From Heterostelium multicystogenum (Eukaryota; Evosea; Eumycetozoa; Acytosteliales; Acytosteliaceae): 62,226 nucleotides of DNA. The position numbers and the translations under genes are program-made. Shown here piece by piece: positions 34,248 through 46,459 of this stretch (the stretch's first letter is position 1; each line of letters begins with the position of its first letter). The notes under the pieces were generated by a model, which saw only the letters and a list, made by a program, of their open reading frames with translations, was not told the origin of the DNA and did no database searches. The DNA lies in assembly GCA_003667245.1 (NCBI GenBank), contig RCNN01000149.1:1-62226 (forward strand), written 5' to 3'.

Positions 34248-35655
34248 TCATGTCAAGTTATTTTTATCTAAAGATATTAGTTCGCCTGCAGTTGTCATTG
34301 TACTAGTTAAGTATAATTTTGGATAGTGTTAATATATGTATCACAATGATATGCCTTGACTTTAGTGGTCGATCGAAAAGTATCATACCTCTTTAATTGA
34401 TTTTGAATTCTTTAAATCTTTGAGAAGAAGCGATATGGACATGTTGGAAGTTCTAAGTTTTCTTTTATTGAGATCCTTTTGTTGATGATGGTCGTTAGTT
34501 TGTTAAAGTAGATGGCGGTATATAATAGCTACCCAGTTGATTGTGTAACTTACACTTAAAAGGATCTCTTTATATTTCTGTTTGGTAATAATTGACAGTA
34601 GTTCTTTTCTACCTTTGACCAAATCTGTAATGAATAAACCTGATGATGGTATGGCAAATAGATAGTTACTGTCTCCATTCAATAATAGAATTCCACATTG
34701 CACTAAAACACTAGTTTGTATGGTTGAAGTTTAGTAAAGATTAGAGAATGTCGGTGTGTTGTTTAGTTTCTTACGTACGTGATTGCAGGTTCAAGTTGTT
34801 GAGGTGCCAGTTCCATAATTTGTTGGAGTTTTGAGCCAAATATATTGGTATCGGTGAACCTGGGTATCAGATACTTGATAAATCTATCTAATACCTCATT
34901 ATGAGTAAGTGGAGTTGGTGTTGTTGCAGCAGTGCTTGGAGTGGTGGTGGTCGAGGTGGTGGTCGTTGTAGGTATATTATTTGTTTCATTTATTTTTTAG
35001 TGATTCGATCTTTAATATATAGTCTTTGGTTCTCAATATACAATAGTCATTACTTCCGGTCATCATCTTAAATACTCTAATGAAACCTTTCTTTTTTCAA
35101 AATGAGCTAGCAATAATAATAATAGATATAGCTTGTATAAGTAAAAATAGGATCGAGCACATCGATATTGGTCATGAATACAATACCATGTTCTTATCTA
35201 CAAAAGAATTATCCCTAACTTCATAATAGAGAATAGAGTTTAGAAGTAGTGGAGGTGTTTGCTTATATTTATTTGCATCAAATGTGGCGGTGATGAGTTC
35301 AGAGATTCTGTCTTGCAACTGTTGATCAGGTGTCAATTGAAATACAAATTCGAAGTTATTTGAATCATCCTCTTGCCTCTGTTGTTGTTGTTGTTGTTCC
35401 TCTAATACCTCTAAATCATTATTGTTGTTATTGATATTGGTAGTATTTCTTGTCTTTTTTGTAGGTGTTATATTCTTTCTAGAACTACTATTACTGCTGA
35501 TGCTACTGCTAACACGATAGTTATTTAATATTTTCATCATCTTCATCATAGTCCTCTTCTTCTTCGTAGCTGACATTATTATTTTTGTTGGCTGTTGAAG
35601 TATCTTTTTGTAAATCAATATCAATAGGTTCACGTTTTGACTTTCTTTTGCTCAT
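34248..35655 (-). CDS. stk19: STK19 homologue (winged-helix, transcription-coupled repair factor)
   Basis: STK19 was named a kinase, but is now known as a winged-helix DNA-binding protein acting with RNA polymerase II in transcription-coupled repair. The N-terminus (ATG at 35655, MSKRKSKREPIDIDLQKD) is charged and low-complexity. Then come ISELITATFDANKYKQTPP and SFVDKNM; after an intron, GFIRVFKMMTGSNDYCIL; an inserted Thr tract; LDRFIKYLIPRFTDTNIFG; an intron; and CGILLLNGDSNYLFAIPS, GLFITDLVKGRKELLSI and TKQKYKEILLS. These align in order with animal STK19 (the VKGR..LS..KYRELLLS run is the strongest). Two more exons appear to encode LRTSNMSISLLLKDL and TTAGELISLDKNNLT, matching the conserved end. 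At least three frameshifts are present, and the last intron junction is uncertain. Confidence 0.8.
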
Positions 35656-35836
35656 TATAAGTAATCTACTCTAATCTAGTTTGATTAATTAATAAATATC
35701 TATCAGAAGGTCACCTTGTGAACTAAAATTAAAGCCAAAACTTCTTCCCCCTTATTTTTCATTTTGTTGACCACCAATCAAATCCCAAGAAAATCGCAAA
35801 CAACAAATAATTGGATCAATCGTTCTAATAATAATA

Positions 35837-37648
35837 ATGGATAAGAAAGTATTTGCAAGGGTCTTCTCTAATTTAATATTGAACAAACTGATATTTAGAT
35901 GGATTCGACAAATATCGTGCCAATTGGGATTGGTTGGATATAGATGGCAGCAGGTGCTAAAGACTCCATGCTTGATGGCTGCCAATAACTATCTAGATGA
36001 GCTGAAGCAGTATCATAATGACAAAAAGCAATCGCGGTGCTAAGAAGTACCAGACTATTGCTGTGCTAGGTGCGATCAAAAGTGGCAGTGTGGAGGTGTT
36101 TTGATTACCTCTTCAACTTCTATCAGGTCAATAAAAGATTAGTTTGTAAACACTGAAATATTTATGATCGAATTCAAAGAGATTATCGCTAATATCGGCA
36201 GATACGGTAGAATAGATCTATTCAAATACCTGTCAAATAAGTTTTCTTTGGCAAATCAACTTTGCTCGACTGCTTACCAAATGTCACCTCATTCTGGCGA
36301 TTTGCAAGTTGTAAAATGGTTTAGAAATCTTCTGACAGAATTTGAGAGAATGGTAATTGACGAATATGCACTTGCAGAGTCCGCATTCGAGGGACAAATC
36401 GAAATGGTTAAATGGATTCTCTCCTGTGGATCATTAACAAATTCTCTTGAGATTATCATTCCAAGAGTGTTGTTAAGGGCGATAAGTGGCAGTCAGCTAG
36501 AGATAGTTAAATATCTGCTGGATGAGCATATGCAGCATCTTAAAAATCAAATCCAACATCAACAGGTATTTATTACGAGCATCTCAGTATTTTAATACAT
36601 CGATTATCAAGTTATTACTACAGTATTCAACGAGTGTAGAGGATCTTGACGAACTTTTTAAGTCTGCAATTAGGAATGGCGATCTAGAAATAGTCAAATT
36701 GATACACAAAGAATTCAGCATACAGCATGGTAAAAGAAATGATAATGGCAGCTCAGTGTGGCCATTTACATTTAGTTAAATGGCTTCATGAAAATAGAAC
36801 AGAAGATTTTACAAACACTGCTATGGATGAAGCTGCTGCTAATAACCATTTGGATGTTATCAAATGGTTACATGAGAATCGTACCGAGGGCTGCACAAAG
36901 TTAGCAATCGATTTGGCAGCAAAGAATGGAAATATTGACGTTGTCAAATGGTTTGCATGAGAATCGTACCGAGGGTTTGGTCCACACTTGCCATGTCATA
37001 CGCAGCAATATACGGCCATCTTTCAGTGGTCCAGTATTTGCACGAAAATTCAACAGTGGGCTGCCACCCTGATACAATAATCAAAGTTGCCCAAAAGGGT
37101 CATTACCAAATACTCGAATGGTTTCACCATAATAAGCCTTTCACTTATGAATGTTTAAGCTTCTATTATACAAAAGAAAATATGAATCTGGGGATGATAC
37201 AATTCTTCCACAATAGATTACCTGAAGGTATTCCACATGATATCATGGATATTGCAGTCCATTTTGGAAGCCTCGAAATAGTAAAATGGCTGCACCAGAA
37301 TCGAACAGAGAAATGTTCCTCAGCCTCCCTTTCCCTTGCGGTCAGCAATGGAGATATTGATATGATCGAATGGCTTTATGCAAACCGACCGGAATGTAAA
37401 ATCAAATCAATTCTATTGTTGGGACTCATCGAAGACATTATTAAGGAAAACTATTATGAAACGCCTGGAGTGGCTCTTGGACCATTTTGTCACCACCCAA
37501 GAGTGAGCTCCTTCAGTACCAACTAGGATATCAAGACCAATACAAAACCTCATTGGAAACACTAGACGTTCTCAATCAGTACATTTCAAAAATTCAAACA
37601 AATCAAAGAGAATCATTGATCAATGATAAACACGAATGTCGAGTCTGA
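35837..37648 (+). CDS. Ankyrin-repeat protein of the dictyostelid type
   Basis: MDKKVFARVFSNLILNKLIF is the usual N-terminal cap of this family. After an unclear stretch (36030-36160), ankyrin repeats run from about 36164 to 37400, with the recurring core VVKWLHENRTEGCTKLAID and variants (LHLVKWLHENRTEDF; VVQYLHENSTVGCHPD; EIVKWLHQNRTEKC; DMIEWLYANRPECK). About ten repeats can be counted. The C-terminus shifts frame near 37475 and ends YISKIQTNQRESLINDKHE at 37648. Ankyrin arrays bind proteins, and no partner can be inferred. Large paralogous families occur in dictyostelids. Its start lies only 181 bp from the divergent STK19 start, so the two share a promoter region. Confidence 0.82.
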
Positions 37649-37750
37649 AACAACAAAACTATACTATCTACACTAAACTAACTATTTGGATATAAATCAA
37701 TTATTTATTGTTTGGAGAATGAATGAATGTATTAAGCTATTTACAGAATC

Positions 37751-37811
37751 AGAGGAGTGCAGAGAGAGAGAGAGTATGAATAGAGAGAGAGAAGAGAGAG
37801 GATAGAGAAGG
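37751..37811. repeat. GA-rich microsatellite
   Basis: Repeated AG/GAGA units over about 60 bases (three GA runs separated by TATGAATA and GAAG). Most simple repeats in this window are A/T only, so a purine GA tract stands out. It lies between the ankyrin gene end and the WAP gene end. Confidence 0.7.
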
Positions 37812-37817
37812 TGGTGT

Positions 37818-38066
37818 TCAATAGCAATAGGTTTCACATTGTCCTTGAGCAACAGAGTTGACCTACTTCACAATCAGTATCAATCTTACATTCTAAATCA
37901 TTGAACCATAAACAAAATAGACGAGGATTCGGTCTATACTTTGGGCACCCTTTTTTCAACGCTACTATCTCCAGCTTTACTAGACAGAGCAACATCAAAA
38001 CAGTACACCAACAACAAACTAAAGTAAACCAATATGAAGCCCAATATTAATAATAATAATTTTCAT
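37818..38066 (-). CDS. Small secreted WAP (four-disulfide core) protein
   Basis: Read on the minus strand. The ATG at 38066 (MKIIII), after one shift, leads into a strongly hydrophobic signal peptide (ILGFILVYFSLLLVYC). VALSSKAGDSSVEK follows, then after a second shift GCPKYRPNPRLFC, LWFNDLECKIDTDC and EVGQLCC. The reading then needs one A removed from TCAAGG (near 37844) to give SGQCETYC and a stop at 37818-37820. This yields eight cysteines in the exact WAP order: C-P..C..C-x5-C-x5-CC-x3-C-x3-C, including the typical Asp before the fourth Cys. WAP proteins are often protease inhibitors or antimicrobials. The three frameshifts split it so that no ORF of normal size exists, so the match rests on spacing rather than on an intact frame. 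Confidence 0.72.
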
Positions 38067-38421
38067 TTTAAAATATGTTTTAGTAAAAATAATTCCTTCT
38101 GTGTTGTTTTTTTTTAGATTTTTAGAATTTTAAGTGAACTATTTAATAAGAAATTTATAAATACATCAGTGGTTTACCCAACAATAATCATCAAAAGAAA
38201 GTAAAAATATATCTAAGAATTGTCGTGACATCGGTGTAAAATGGTGCAGTGTCTGATCAAAGAAAAACTTCAAATGTGAATATATCTTTTTGTTTAGGGG
38301 TATCCCTCATTTTTAGTATTTACCTTACTTTGTTCTTACAAAACAACTTTCTTATCTGATCAAAAGAATAAAAGTGTGTTTTGATATTATAATTATATAT
38401 ATTTTAAATGGTTTTTTACAA
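38067..38421. promoter_or_regulatory. Shared 5' flank of the WAP gene and receptor gene 1
   Basis: A/T-rich divergent region. It contains two TGATCA hexamers (38254-38259 and 38357-38362), the second about 60 bases before the receptor start codon. Similar hexamer pairs lie upstream of receptor genes 4 and 5. No coding frame is seen. Confidence 0.4.
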
Positions 38422-41400
38422 ATGTCGAATAAGATTATACTTTTTGCGATATATATATATGTTGTATTTCTTGCATCATATAAAAATGTGGTGATATCGG
38501 TAGTAATGCAAAATAGATTCAATCCTGCAAACGGACATTACTATACACTTTTTTCCGACACTGAAGGGAAAACTTTTTCAGAAGTTACTAATTATCTGAT
38601 GTATGAAAACTTTAGTATCGCTCAAGAACCAAATTTTAAACCGTATGTAATCCCTTTGTTACCACCCTCTCGCTCACCTCACATCATTATCACTCCACTC
38701 AATTCTATTCTATTCGATTTTACTACCACCACCACTAAAATACATCTTTTTTGTAATATCTATTAACTTTGCTTGATTTATCATTATTGTATTTTATATA
38801 ATTCGGTAGACATCTTTTGACTCTTGAAGATTATGACGAATATTTATTTGTCAATAATTTAGTTTCAGATTCCAGTTCCACTTTGGGTTATTGGATTGGT
38901 GCAATACCTTTGGATAGCGACCAGAATAGTTGGAACTTGGATCAACGGATCAACAAGAACTCAACCTTTCTACACTACCTATCCCGAGCGTTGTTTCCGA
39001 TTTTGCGGTGATTTCAGTGGAAATCTCAACCCATTACTCCTACTCTCTATTTAAAGATAAATAGCACAGAATTTTAATGCAGCTAGTGCGTCTGAATATC
39101 ACCTCTGGGTCCTGGAATATGAACTTCCAGACAGTTTAATCATTGTGAACTCAGATGTATCAACCCTCAAAGCTATATATGATTGGCAGAGCTGAAAATG
39201 ATATCCAAAATATGATTATCAATGGATATCAAGCTTTGACTTTTGAAATAGAGGGGAATAATCCTGAGTACACTCGACTTCAAGGAGATCTAACATTGTA
39301 CAATGAACCCTTCCGAATCATTGGAACACAATCTAATGGAACTATTGTCTTTTAATACTACCTATCAATTCAATTCTCCATGGATTAGTGCGGTTCGAAT
39401 GATCAATAGTACAGCAATAAGGTTTTATGGATTCAATTTTGCTTCCATTCCTCTCAAATCATATGTTAACGGATTAATCTCAATTGAAAATTTATATGCA
39501 TCTGGTCACAGCGATATACCACTGTTGGCGACATAGATAGTGTGGATATGCTGTTCATTATTCCCAACCTAAGATTGTCTTTAATTAAACTCAATGTGAT
39601 CAAGAGATATTATATAAGTTCCAATAGACCAGCAATTTTTGAACCTACAACCAATAGATACTATTCTTACTTTCCAAGCATTGATTACAATACTGTTATG
39701 AAAGTAGTTCTCAAATCCAATCTTTTCTATGATACTCCATTGATGGCATTGGAAACTTCTTCAACATTATCGACCTTCTTCGAATTCCATTATTCATTCA
39801 ATACCTCTTCAAACTACTGGACAAATGTAACTATAGTCAATGGCAATGTCTACTGGAATGACAATCTTTTCAGTCAAAACTATCAAGGGAATAGCAAATG
39901 GCCCTTTTTACTTTGATCGTACGAGCATTGAATGTGGTAGGAGGTACACCACTACTTAGTTTGCCTTTGGTCTTAGTGTATGGATATGGAAAAATATCTT
40001 CTCAAGACTATAGTAATGGTCAAATTCTGATTGTCAGTGTAACTGGTCAACTTAATAGAATGATAATGAAATCAAACTATTTAAGAGGTCTTACAGATAT
40101 TACATTCATTTCCCTGAACAACTCGATGATTAGTGGAAGTGTAAACTCGACCTATTCGGAAAAATCATTAGACTTTATATCACCACCAGGAACAGATAAG
40201 CATATTTTCCAATTCGTCTTTGTAGATAGAGATGTTCCTACATTCAATAGATCAATGCTTATCTCTGTCCACTATGGAGGTAAATTAATCAAGACTTAAT
40301 ATCAAACCAATACTGATTACTAATTCTATTTTACTATTTTCAAGAACCCTGGCTGAATTCTATTACATATGATAGTGGAAATTTAACTATACATGGAGGT
40401 CAATTCCAAAACCCTGTACAATTAGTCGGTATCAAGTGCTTAATTCTTTCTGTACAAGTTGATGAAATCATATGCAGATTGCAAGATATGCCTAAGAAAA
40501 CCTACAATATTCATGTTTTAGTAGGATCAACTCCCACACAGCCACTCGAGTACTTTTTAGATGTAGACTATTCGTTTATTCAAACCATTAATCCAGCGAA
40601 TGCTTCTTTGGAAGGTAATGACATCACGGGTATCAGGAGTCAATTTTGGTCAAAGTCCTAAATTTGCTTTTGAAGATGTTTTGAGTGGCCTAATTACTCC
40701 AATAGTTTCTCAAAAGGTAGATGATCTTACATATATTTTTTCCAATGAAAAACGATGCTCTTGAGAATCAACTCTTCAGAATTGTACTTTCCAATACTGG
40801 AATGTATACCATTCAAAATCTGCAAACTATTTCAAAAACAGAGTAAGAGATATTCGATTGATTACACTCAATCAATTAAAATACTAAAATAATATTACAA
40901 AAATAGAGTTTACAGTTTATACAATTGTGCAAGATGGATATTTAAATTTCACCATGATAGGTTCTAAATTTTGGTGCATACTATAGAAGTTGGAAAATGA
41001 GCCTCGGCACCCAGAGTTTTGAAGGACAACATGTAACGATACTGTATGCTCCGTCCAATTCCGTAGGGACAACATAAACTCTGCTGGATTTTTAATGATT
41101 CTTTCACAACCTAATAACTGTCAACTTTCACCACCAATTATCCATTTCGTAAGTATTGATTGTCCATAATGATGAAGTTCGACAGTAGTAACTTACCAAT
41201 ATATAGAATGTGTAATTCTATCCACAAACAAATTCTACCATTGACATCCAACGTAGTGTAAATAGTTGATTCATTGTTCTCTGACAATTTAAGTTCATAT
41301 TATGTTCAACTTTCTGGATATAATGTTTCAGTCATATCAGCAACATCATTTAATATCCAAGTTGGTGGATTCCCAAATTCGTAGGAAAGCATATCTTAAG

Positions 41401-43245
41401 AGCATATAGTCTTAGTTTAGATACATCATCCAAAGGTATTACTCTACAATATTCTCCACCCATTATTATCATCTGTCACCTACAACTCTACAAGCCAGAT
41501 TTTAAATATATTGGGCTCCTATCTTGGATTTAGTGATAATGATACATATCCTACTATTCCCGTGACTATTCCATCGGTATCTGGTCTCACCTCAATGGAT
41601 ATTCAACCAATGTGGCCTGATAATCCTAATCTTTTTTCAGAATTTGATATAAATATTCCAACAATGCAAGATCAGGATCAATTACTGTAAAAGTTCAAGG
41701 AATTTATATCTGAACCTACAATGTTCTACTTCCGACCAGAAATAGAGAATGTCTCTCAACCCCCGTTGAAGGAGGAGCTATAACTATTTCTGGAAAGTAA
41801 CATTTTCACATGTCTCCTATAGTCAAGAAAAAATTTTGAATATCAGCTTTGACGGTAAGCCAGTTCAGGAATATTAAAACTGTTAAATCAAGATTTATCC
41901 CTATTTGGTTGAGAATTTTTGTGCAACCCGGTGCTGGTTTCCAAAAAACTTAAGCCTCTTCCAATGAAAAGTATAATGTTATAAGACCAGTTCTCTACCA
42001 GCCACCCTTAATTGCATCGGTCACATCATCCTATTTTGGAATACCAGGATTGGTCACAGTATTTGGATCAAACTTTGGACTATATCAACCATTTTCAGTT
42101 TCCATTGGAACATGTCCTGTGATAATCCACAAGTCACTTCAACTATGATTATATGTAGTTTCTCATCAGATGTTCCAAGTAATGGTGATAGTTTGCCAGT
42201 TGAAGTTTCAGTTGCAGGTCAAAAAACATCTTCACAAAAATTCATTTACTATCCAGTTTGTGTAGGTTGTGATGCTATGAATGGAGAGTGTGTCAAAGGC
42301 TACTGTAAATGCAAAGATGGTTTCATAGGGTCTACTTGTTCAACTCCAATTGAAACTAAAAAGAACTTCTTGAGAAGGTTGATATTCCCCAACCAAAGAA
42401 TGACACTATTGGCCATTTTGCTAGGTTCAAATGAAAAGAATGTCCAATTCAATATTTCAATTGTTTCTATTACAGAGAAGGACGACTCTGGCAAGACAAT
42501 CAAAGAATATATGATCTCAGATATCAAGTGGACTCAAGTATCAGTATCTGGCAACAATTTAACATACAACTACAAAGGAATGTTTGATGCAGATCCAAAT
42601 CTGGTCATCGAAGTTGAAACAACTGTTTTCACAAATCAGACAGAATACAATTTCCAAGGTGACATCTTCACAGTCCAGAACAACTCAATGAAGTATATCA
42701 TCACGATATCCAACTGGACATTCGAACAACAACTCAACACATTGGAACTAGGATTCCTTTCCAAAGCTAAAGTTACCAAAGATGTATGTGGTGATGATAT
42801 TGAAGCAAAGCTCGGAGGAAGCACAACAAACAGTCTTCAATCATTGAGAACCATGGAGATTGTGCAAGGCGATATTTTGTTATCTGCCTATTTCTCAGAC
42901 AGAATGCTGGTAGATAACAGAATCGTACATAGCAAAGTATCTGCACCAGAGACAATCAATTCGTCTCCAGGATCACTTTTAGTCTTGACAACCATGAAAA
43001 TACCATACTTCAATGATAGAGCAATCATTGATCCAAACTTCGGAGCACTCCTAACTGTTAGTGAAACTTCAGAATGTACAAACTCTAACAAATGGAAACT
43101 TCCAGTAATCATCGTTTGCAGTGTTATAGGAGCTGCACTCATTGTTTTGCTCATACTGTTCCTCAAAAAGAAATACAGATATCAGCTCAAACTAGCATCT
43201 GTCAAATTAAAGAATATATCAAAATCGGACAGAAGTCATCTTTAA
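38422..43245 (+). CDS. Array receptor 1: lectin-like domain, IPT repeats, EGF, ComC-type domain, TM
   Basis: Type I surface protein. Signal peptide MSNKIILFAIYIYVVFLA; the lectin-like domain starts FNPANGHYYTLFSD and, after a phase-2 intron (38643-38809), continues HLLTLEDYDEYLFVNN, YWIGAIPLDSDQNSW and TTYPERCFRFCGDFSGNLN. About six IPT/E-set-like repeats follow (about 39900-42240). The EGF module is at about 42262-42345 (CVGCDAMNGECVKGYC). The ComC-type domain contains YNFQGDIFTVQNNSMKY and ISNWTF (42640-42720). TM helix WKLPVIIVCSVIGAALIVLL and tail KKKYRYQLKLASVKLKN. It is the most divergent lectin copy of the array. The 40660-42110 stretch is heavily frameshifted, but each break read closely looks like a one-base error (for example the T run near 40735), so I call it a gene rather than a pseudogene. 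Confidence 0.7.
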
Positions 43246-43437
43246 CGAAGTTCTGAGTGCCAAAAATAAAAATCTCGACATCACTTTTGTCCAAAATCTG
43301 GTTTCTTTGTCGGTAAATATCCAAAAAAAACATCTTTGTGGTTGAAAAGATTGAGATGTTAAAATGAGGAGGCTCCAAATAACCATGACACTTCTTTGTT
43401 TTAAAACAAATAAATTTTATATATATATATCACAGAA

Positions 43438-46347
43438 ATGAAGGCCTTATTTTATATTTATTTGTTTATTGTATTTGTAAAACAATGTCAAGGAAATCCC
43501 ACCATAAGTTCAATTAAGAGGGAAAACTCTAGATTTACTGTAACTGGAAACAATTTTGTGGAACCTGTTTCGATTGAAGGATCCCCTATATTTAGGTGTA
43601 TCAACGTAACTTTTTTAGCATCTAATATGATTGATTGTTTAATTCAATCTCCTGGTGGATCTTACAATATTAAGGTTTACTGTGATGGCTCCTATTCCAA
43701 CGTCCCTGTCTATTTATATCACTCCATATCCATTCATTACATCAGTGCCAACAATGGTATCAAAAGAAATGTCCAAAGTCACAATCATAGGCTCTTCAAT
43801 TGAAAAAACTTCTTCTTTTACGTTTAACAATGGCCCTGTTAACTCTAGAAATCTGAATAGCACAGCCTTTGAAATAACACTGCCAGGCACTTCACAATCT
43901 GACCTTAAAGTGTTCTATCAGATCATTAATAGTACCATATCTGTAATCAACAATGTTCTTGACTATTCAACCTATACAGGTACTACTCTAAATTCAAAGG
44001 ATCATCAATACCCCTATTAATACCATTTTCTATCACATTCTATAGATTTCAAAGTTAGTTATTATAACCAAAATGGATCCACTTTAACCATTATTGGTTC
44101 AAACTTTAATTTATACAAATCTGTTCAAGTTTCGATAGGTAATACCTGTGAATTTATAGCAAGCTGTCCCACTGATATGATGTGCATTGGAGAGATAACA
44201 TCAATATGTAAGAATGGAATGTTCCTTATCAAGTCCATTCCAAATGGTTACAGTATTACTACACAACCAGCTCAAGTATTTGGTAAGTTATTCCAAATGA
44301 TATATTATTCTACTAAATCAACATATTAACTTTACCACACTTCAGCACCAGCCGTAATCGGAACTCTATCTCCACTCTTATCCGATCGTGTATATGCAAT
44401 TACTACTGTATTTGATGGAGGCGAATCTAATACTAAGATATATCTGGGTGATTACTTGGTTCCATTGACGTCTGATGGTAGCCAATTATTCCTTTCCTTT
44501 CCGAAATGGGTTGGAACATTTAACTTAATCATCACAAATACTCAAACAAACAAAACCTCAATTCCATACCAAGTATCATATGCCAATCCTGCTCCAACAT
44601 CCTACAACATCACAGATGACTATGTTATGCAAGTCAGAGGAAGCTATCTTGGATTCTCTGACACAAACAATCCAAATATGAAAGCTGTTATACCACTGGT
44701 TTATGGACTCACTGATACTCCATTTTCACCAACCCTTGATAATAACAATGATATGTTCTCTTCATTCAACGTACAATTACCAGACGAAGCTAGATCAGGT
44801 TTAGTCTCAATTATGACTGCTGGCAAACAATCCTTGAAAAAATATCTCTCAATTAAACCCAGAATCATGGATTTAACGTTGCCACCGGTTGGAGGTGGAG
44901 CTTTCACCATTACTGGAAAATATATCAACCCAACTTCAATTCAAGGAGAACAAGTACTCTGGGCATACTATGGTGGCAAACCCTGCTCATTAAATTTTAT
45001 TAAACAGGACTATCCCTATCAGATTGAAATCATTGCTCCTGGATCTTCAGAATCAACCCTTTTGGATCTATTTAATGGTGAAGTGAATGTTACAATCAAT
45101 GTGCCATATCAAAAGCCCTCCATTGACTCGGTATCTTCTACTTATTTTGGAAAACAATCTAAAGTAACAATTTATGGTTCAAACTTTGCTCTTTATGAAC
45201 CATTCTCGGTTGAAATAGGTAATCAAACTTGTTTCTCCCCAGAAATCAACCAAATAGGTACAAAGATAGTTTGTATCTTTGCTTCCAATGTTGGTTTTGC
45301 CAACTCTACATTGATGGTCAATGTTACTGTATATGGAGTATCAACTGTGGCCAACAAATTCATTTACTATCCCAATGACCCGTCATTGTGTGATAAATGT
45401 AACACCCAAAATGGTGTATGTATAAATGGATATTGTAAATGTAATGAAGGCTTTACTGGTGTATCATGTAATACCGCTGTGGAAACTGATAAAAAACTTG
45501 AACCTGTGATCGATATTCCGCAACCAAAGAATGATACCGTTGCTGTTGTACTTGGTTCCAATGCTAAGAGAATACAATTCAACATCTCTATAGATTCAAT
45601 TTCGGAGAAGAATGAAATAGGCGTGGCCGTTAAATCATTTAAATTTTCAGATATTATTTGGGTCATGGAATCACTGACAAGCAAGACATACAACTATAAA
45701 GGTACATTTGAAGCGGACTCTAAGTTAGTGGTTGGGGTTAAGATGACACTATTTGACAATACAACTGAATATAACTTCCAAGGTGACATATTCATGGTTC
45801 AAAACAACTCAATGAAATATGTTATCAGCATTTCTAATTGGACATTTGAAAAAAACTCAATACACTGGAGCTAACTTTCCTCTCGAAAGCAGATAATAGT
45901 ATCGATGAATGTGGCGATACTGTTAAAGCACAATTGGATAGCACCTCAGTCAACAGTCTTAGCTCACTGAGAGCATTGGAGATTGTCCAAGGCGATATTC
46001 TATTGAACGCTTACTTCTCCGATAGAATGGTAGTAGATGATAATGTAGTTCACAGTAAGGTTTCGGTGCCCACAAAAGAATCAGTGAATGACGCACTTTA
46101 TGTAAGGACAACTATGACCATTCCATACTTTGAAAAAGAAGTAATAATAGATCCAAGTTTTGGTGCTCTTTTGAAAGTAAGCAATCCACCTGAATGTTCA
46201 AGTGAAAAGAACAAGTGGAAACTCCCAGTGATTGTCGTTTGCAGTGTTGTTGGAGCAGCACTCCTGGTTACGATGATTTTTTATATTGAAAAAGAAATTG
46301 AAGTACCAATTCATAGATTTTTCAACAAAGTTAAAGAAACTACGTAA
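43438..46347 (+). CDS. Array receptor 2: IPT repeats, EGF, ComC-type domain, TM, no lectin domain
   Basis: Signal peptide MKALFYIYLFIVFVKQCQG is followed at once by an IPT-like repeat (TISSIKRENSRFTVTGNNF), so the lectin-like domain of its neighbours is absent. More IPT-like repeats follow, the last being PSIDSVSSTYFGKQSKVTI with GSNFALYEPFSVEIG. EGF at about 45387-45472 (CDKCNTQNGVCINGYC, then CNEGFTGVSC). The ComC-type domain has YNFQGDIFMVQNNSMKY and ISNWTFEK, broken once near 45852. TM helix WKLPVIVVCSVVGAALLV with tail KEIEVPIHRFFNKVKETT, which is less basic than the other tails. One intron is clear at about 44283-44345, another at about 43981-44045. It lies only 190 bp after receptor 1. 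Confidence 0.75.
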
Positions 46348-46459
46348 ATAGGCACCAATCATTGAAGTCAAACCGAAATAAAGATGAAGTCTTGTATTAT
46401 GTATTTTACAAAGAATGATTTATTTATTTTGATCTAAAAAAATCTAAAACTAAACTAAT

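Noticed and set aside
34196..34486. Plus-strand ORF beginning MDGDFMLNDIISLKQL
   Set aside because: It is antisense to the last STK19 exons. The minus strand gives SISLLLKDL and TTAGELISL, which match the conserved end of STK19, so the plus reading is a shadow.
40660..42110. Receptor 1 as a pseudogene
   Set aside because: The shifts read closely are single-base and several sit in homopolymers, and conserved IPT sequence continues on both sides, so error is more likely than decay.
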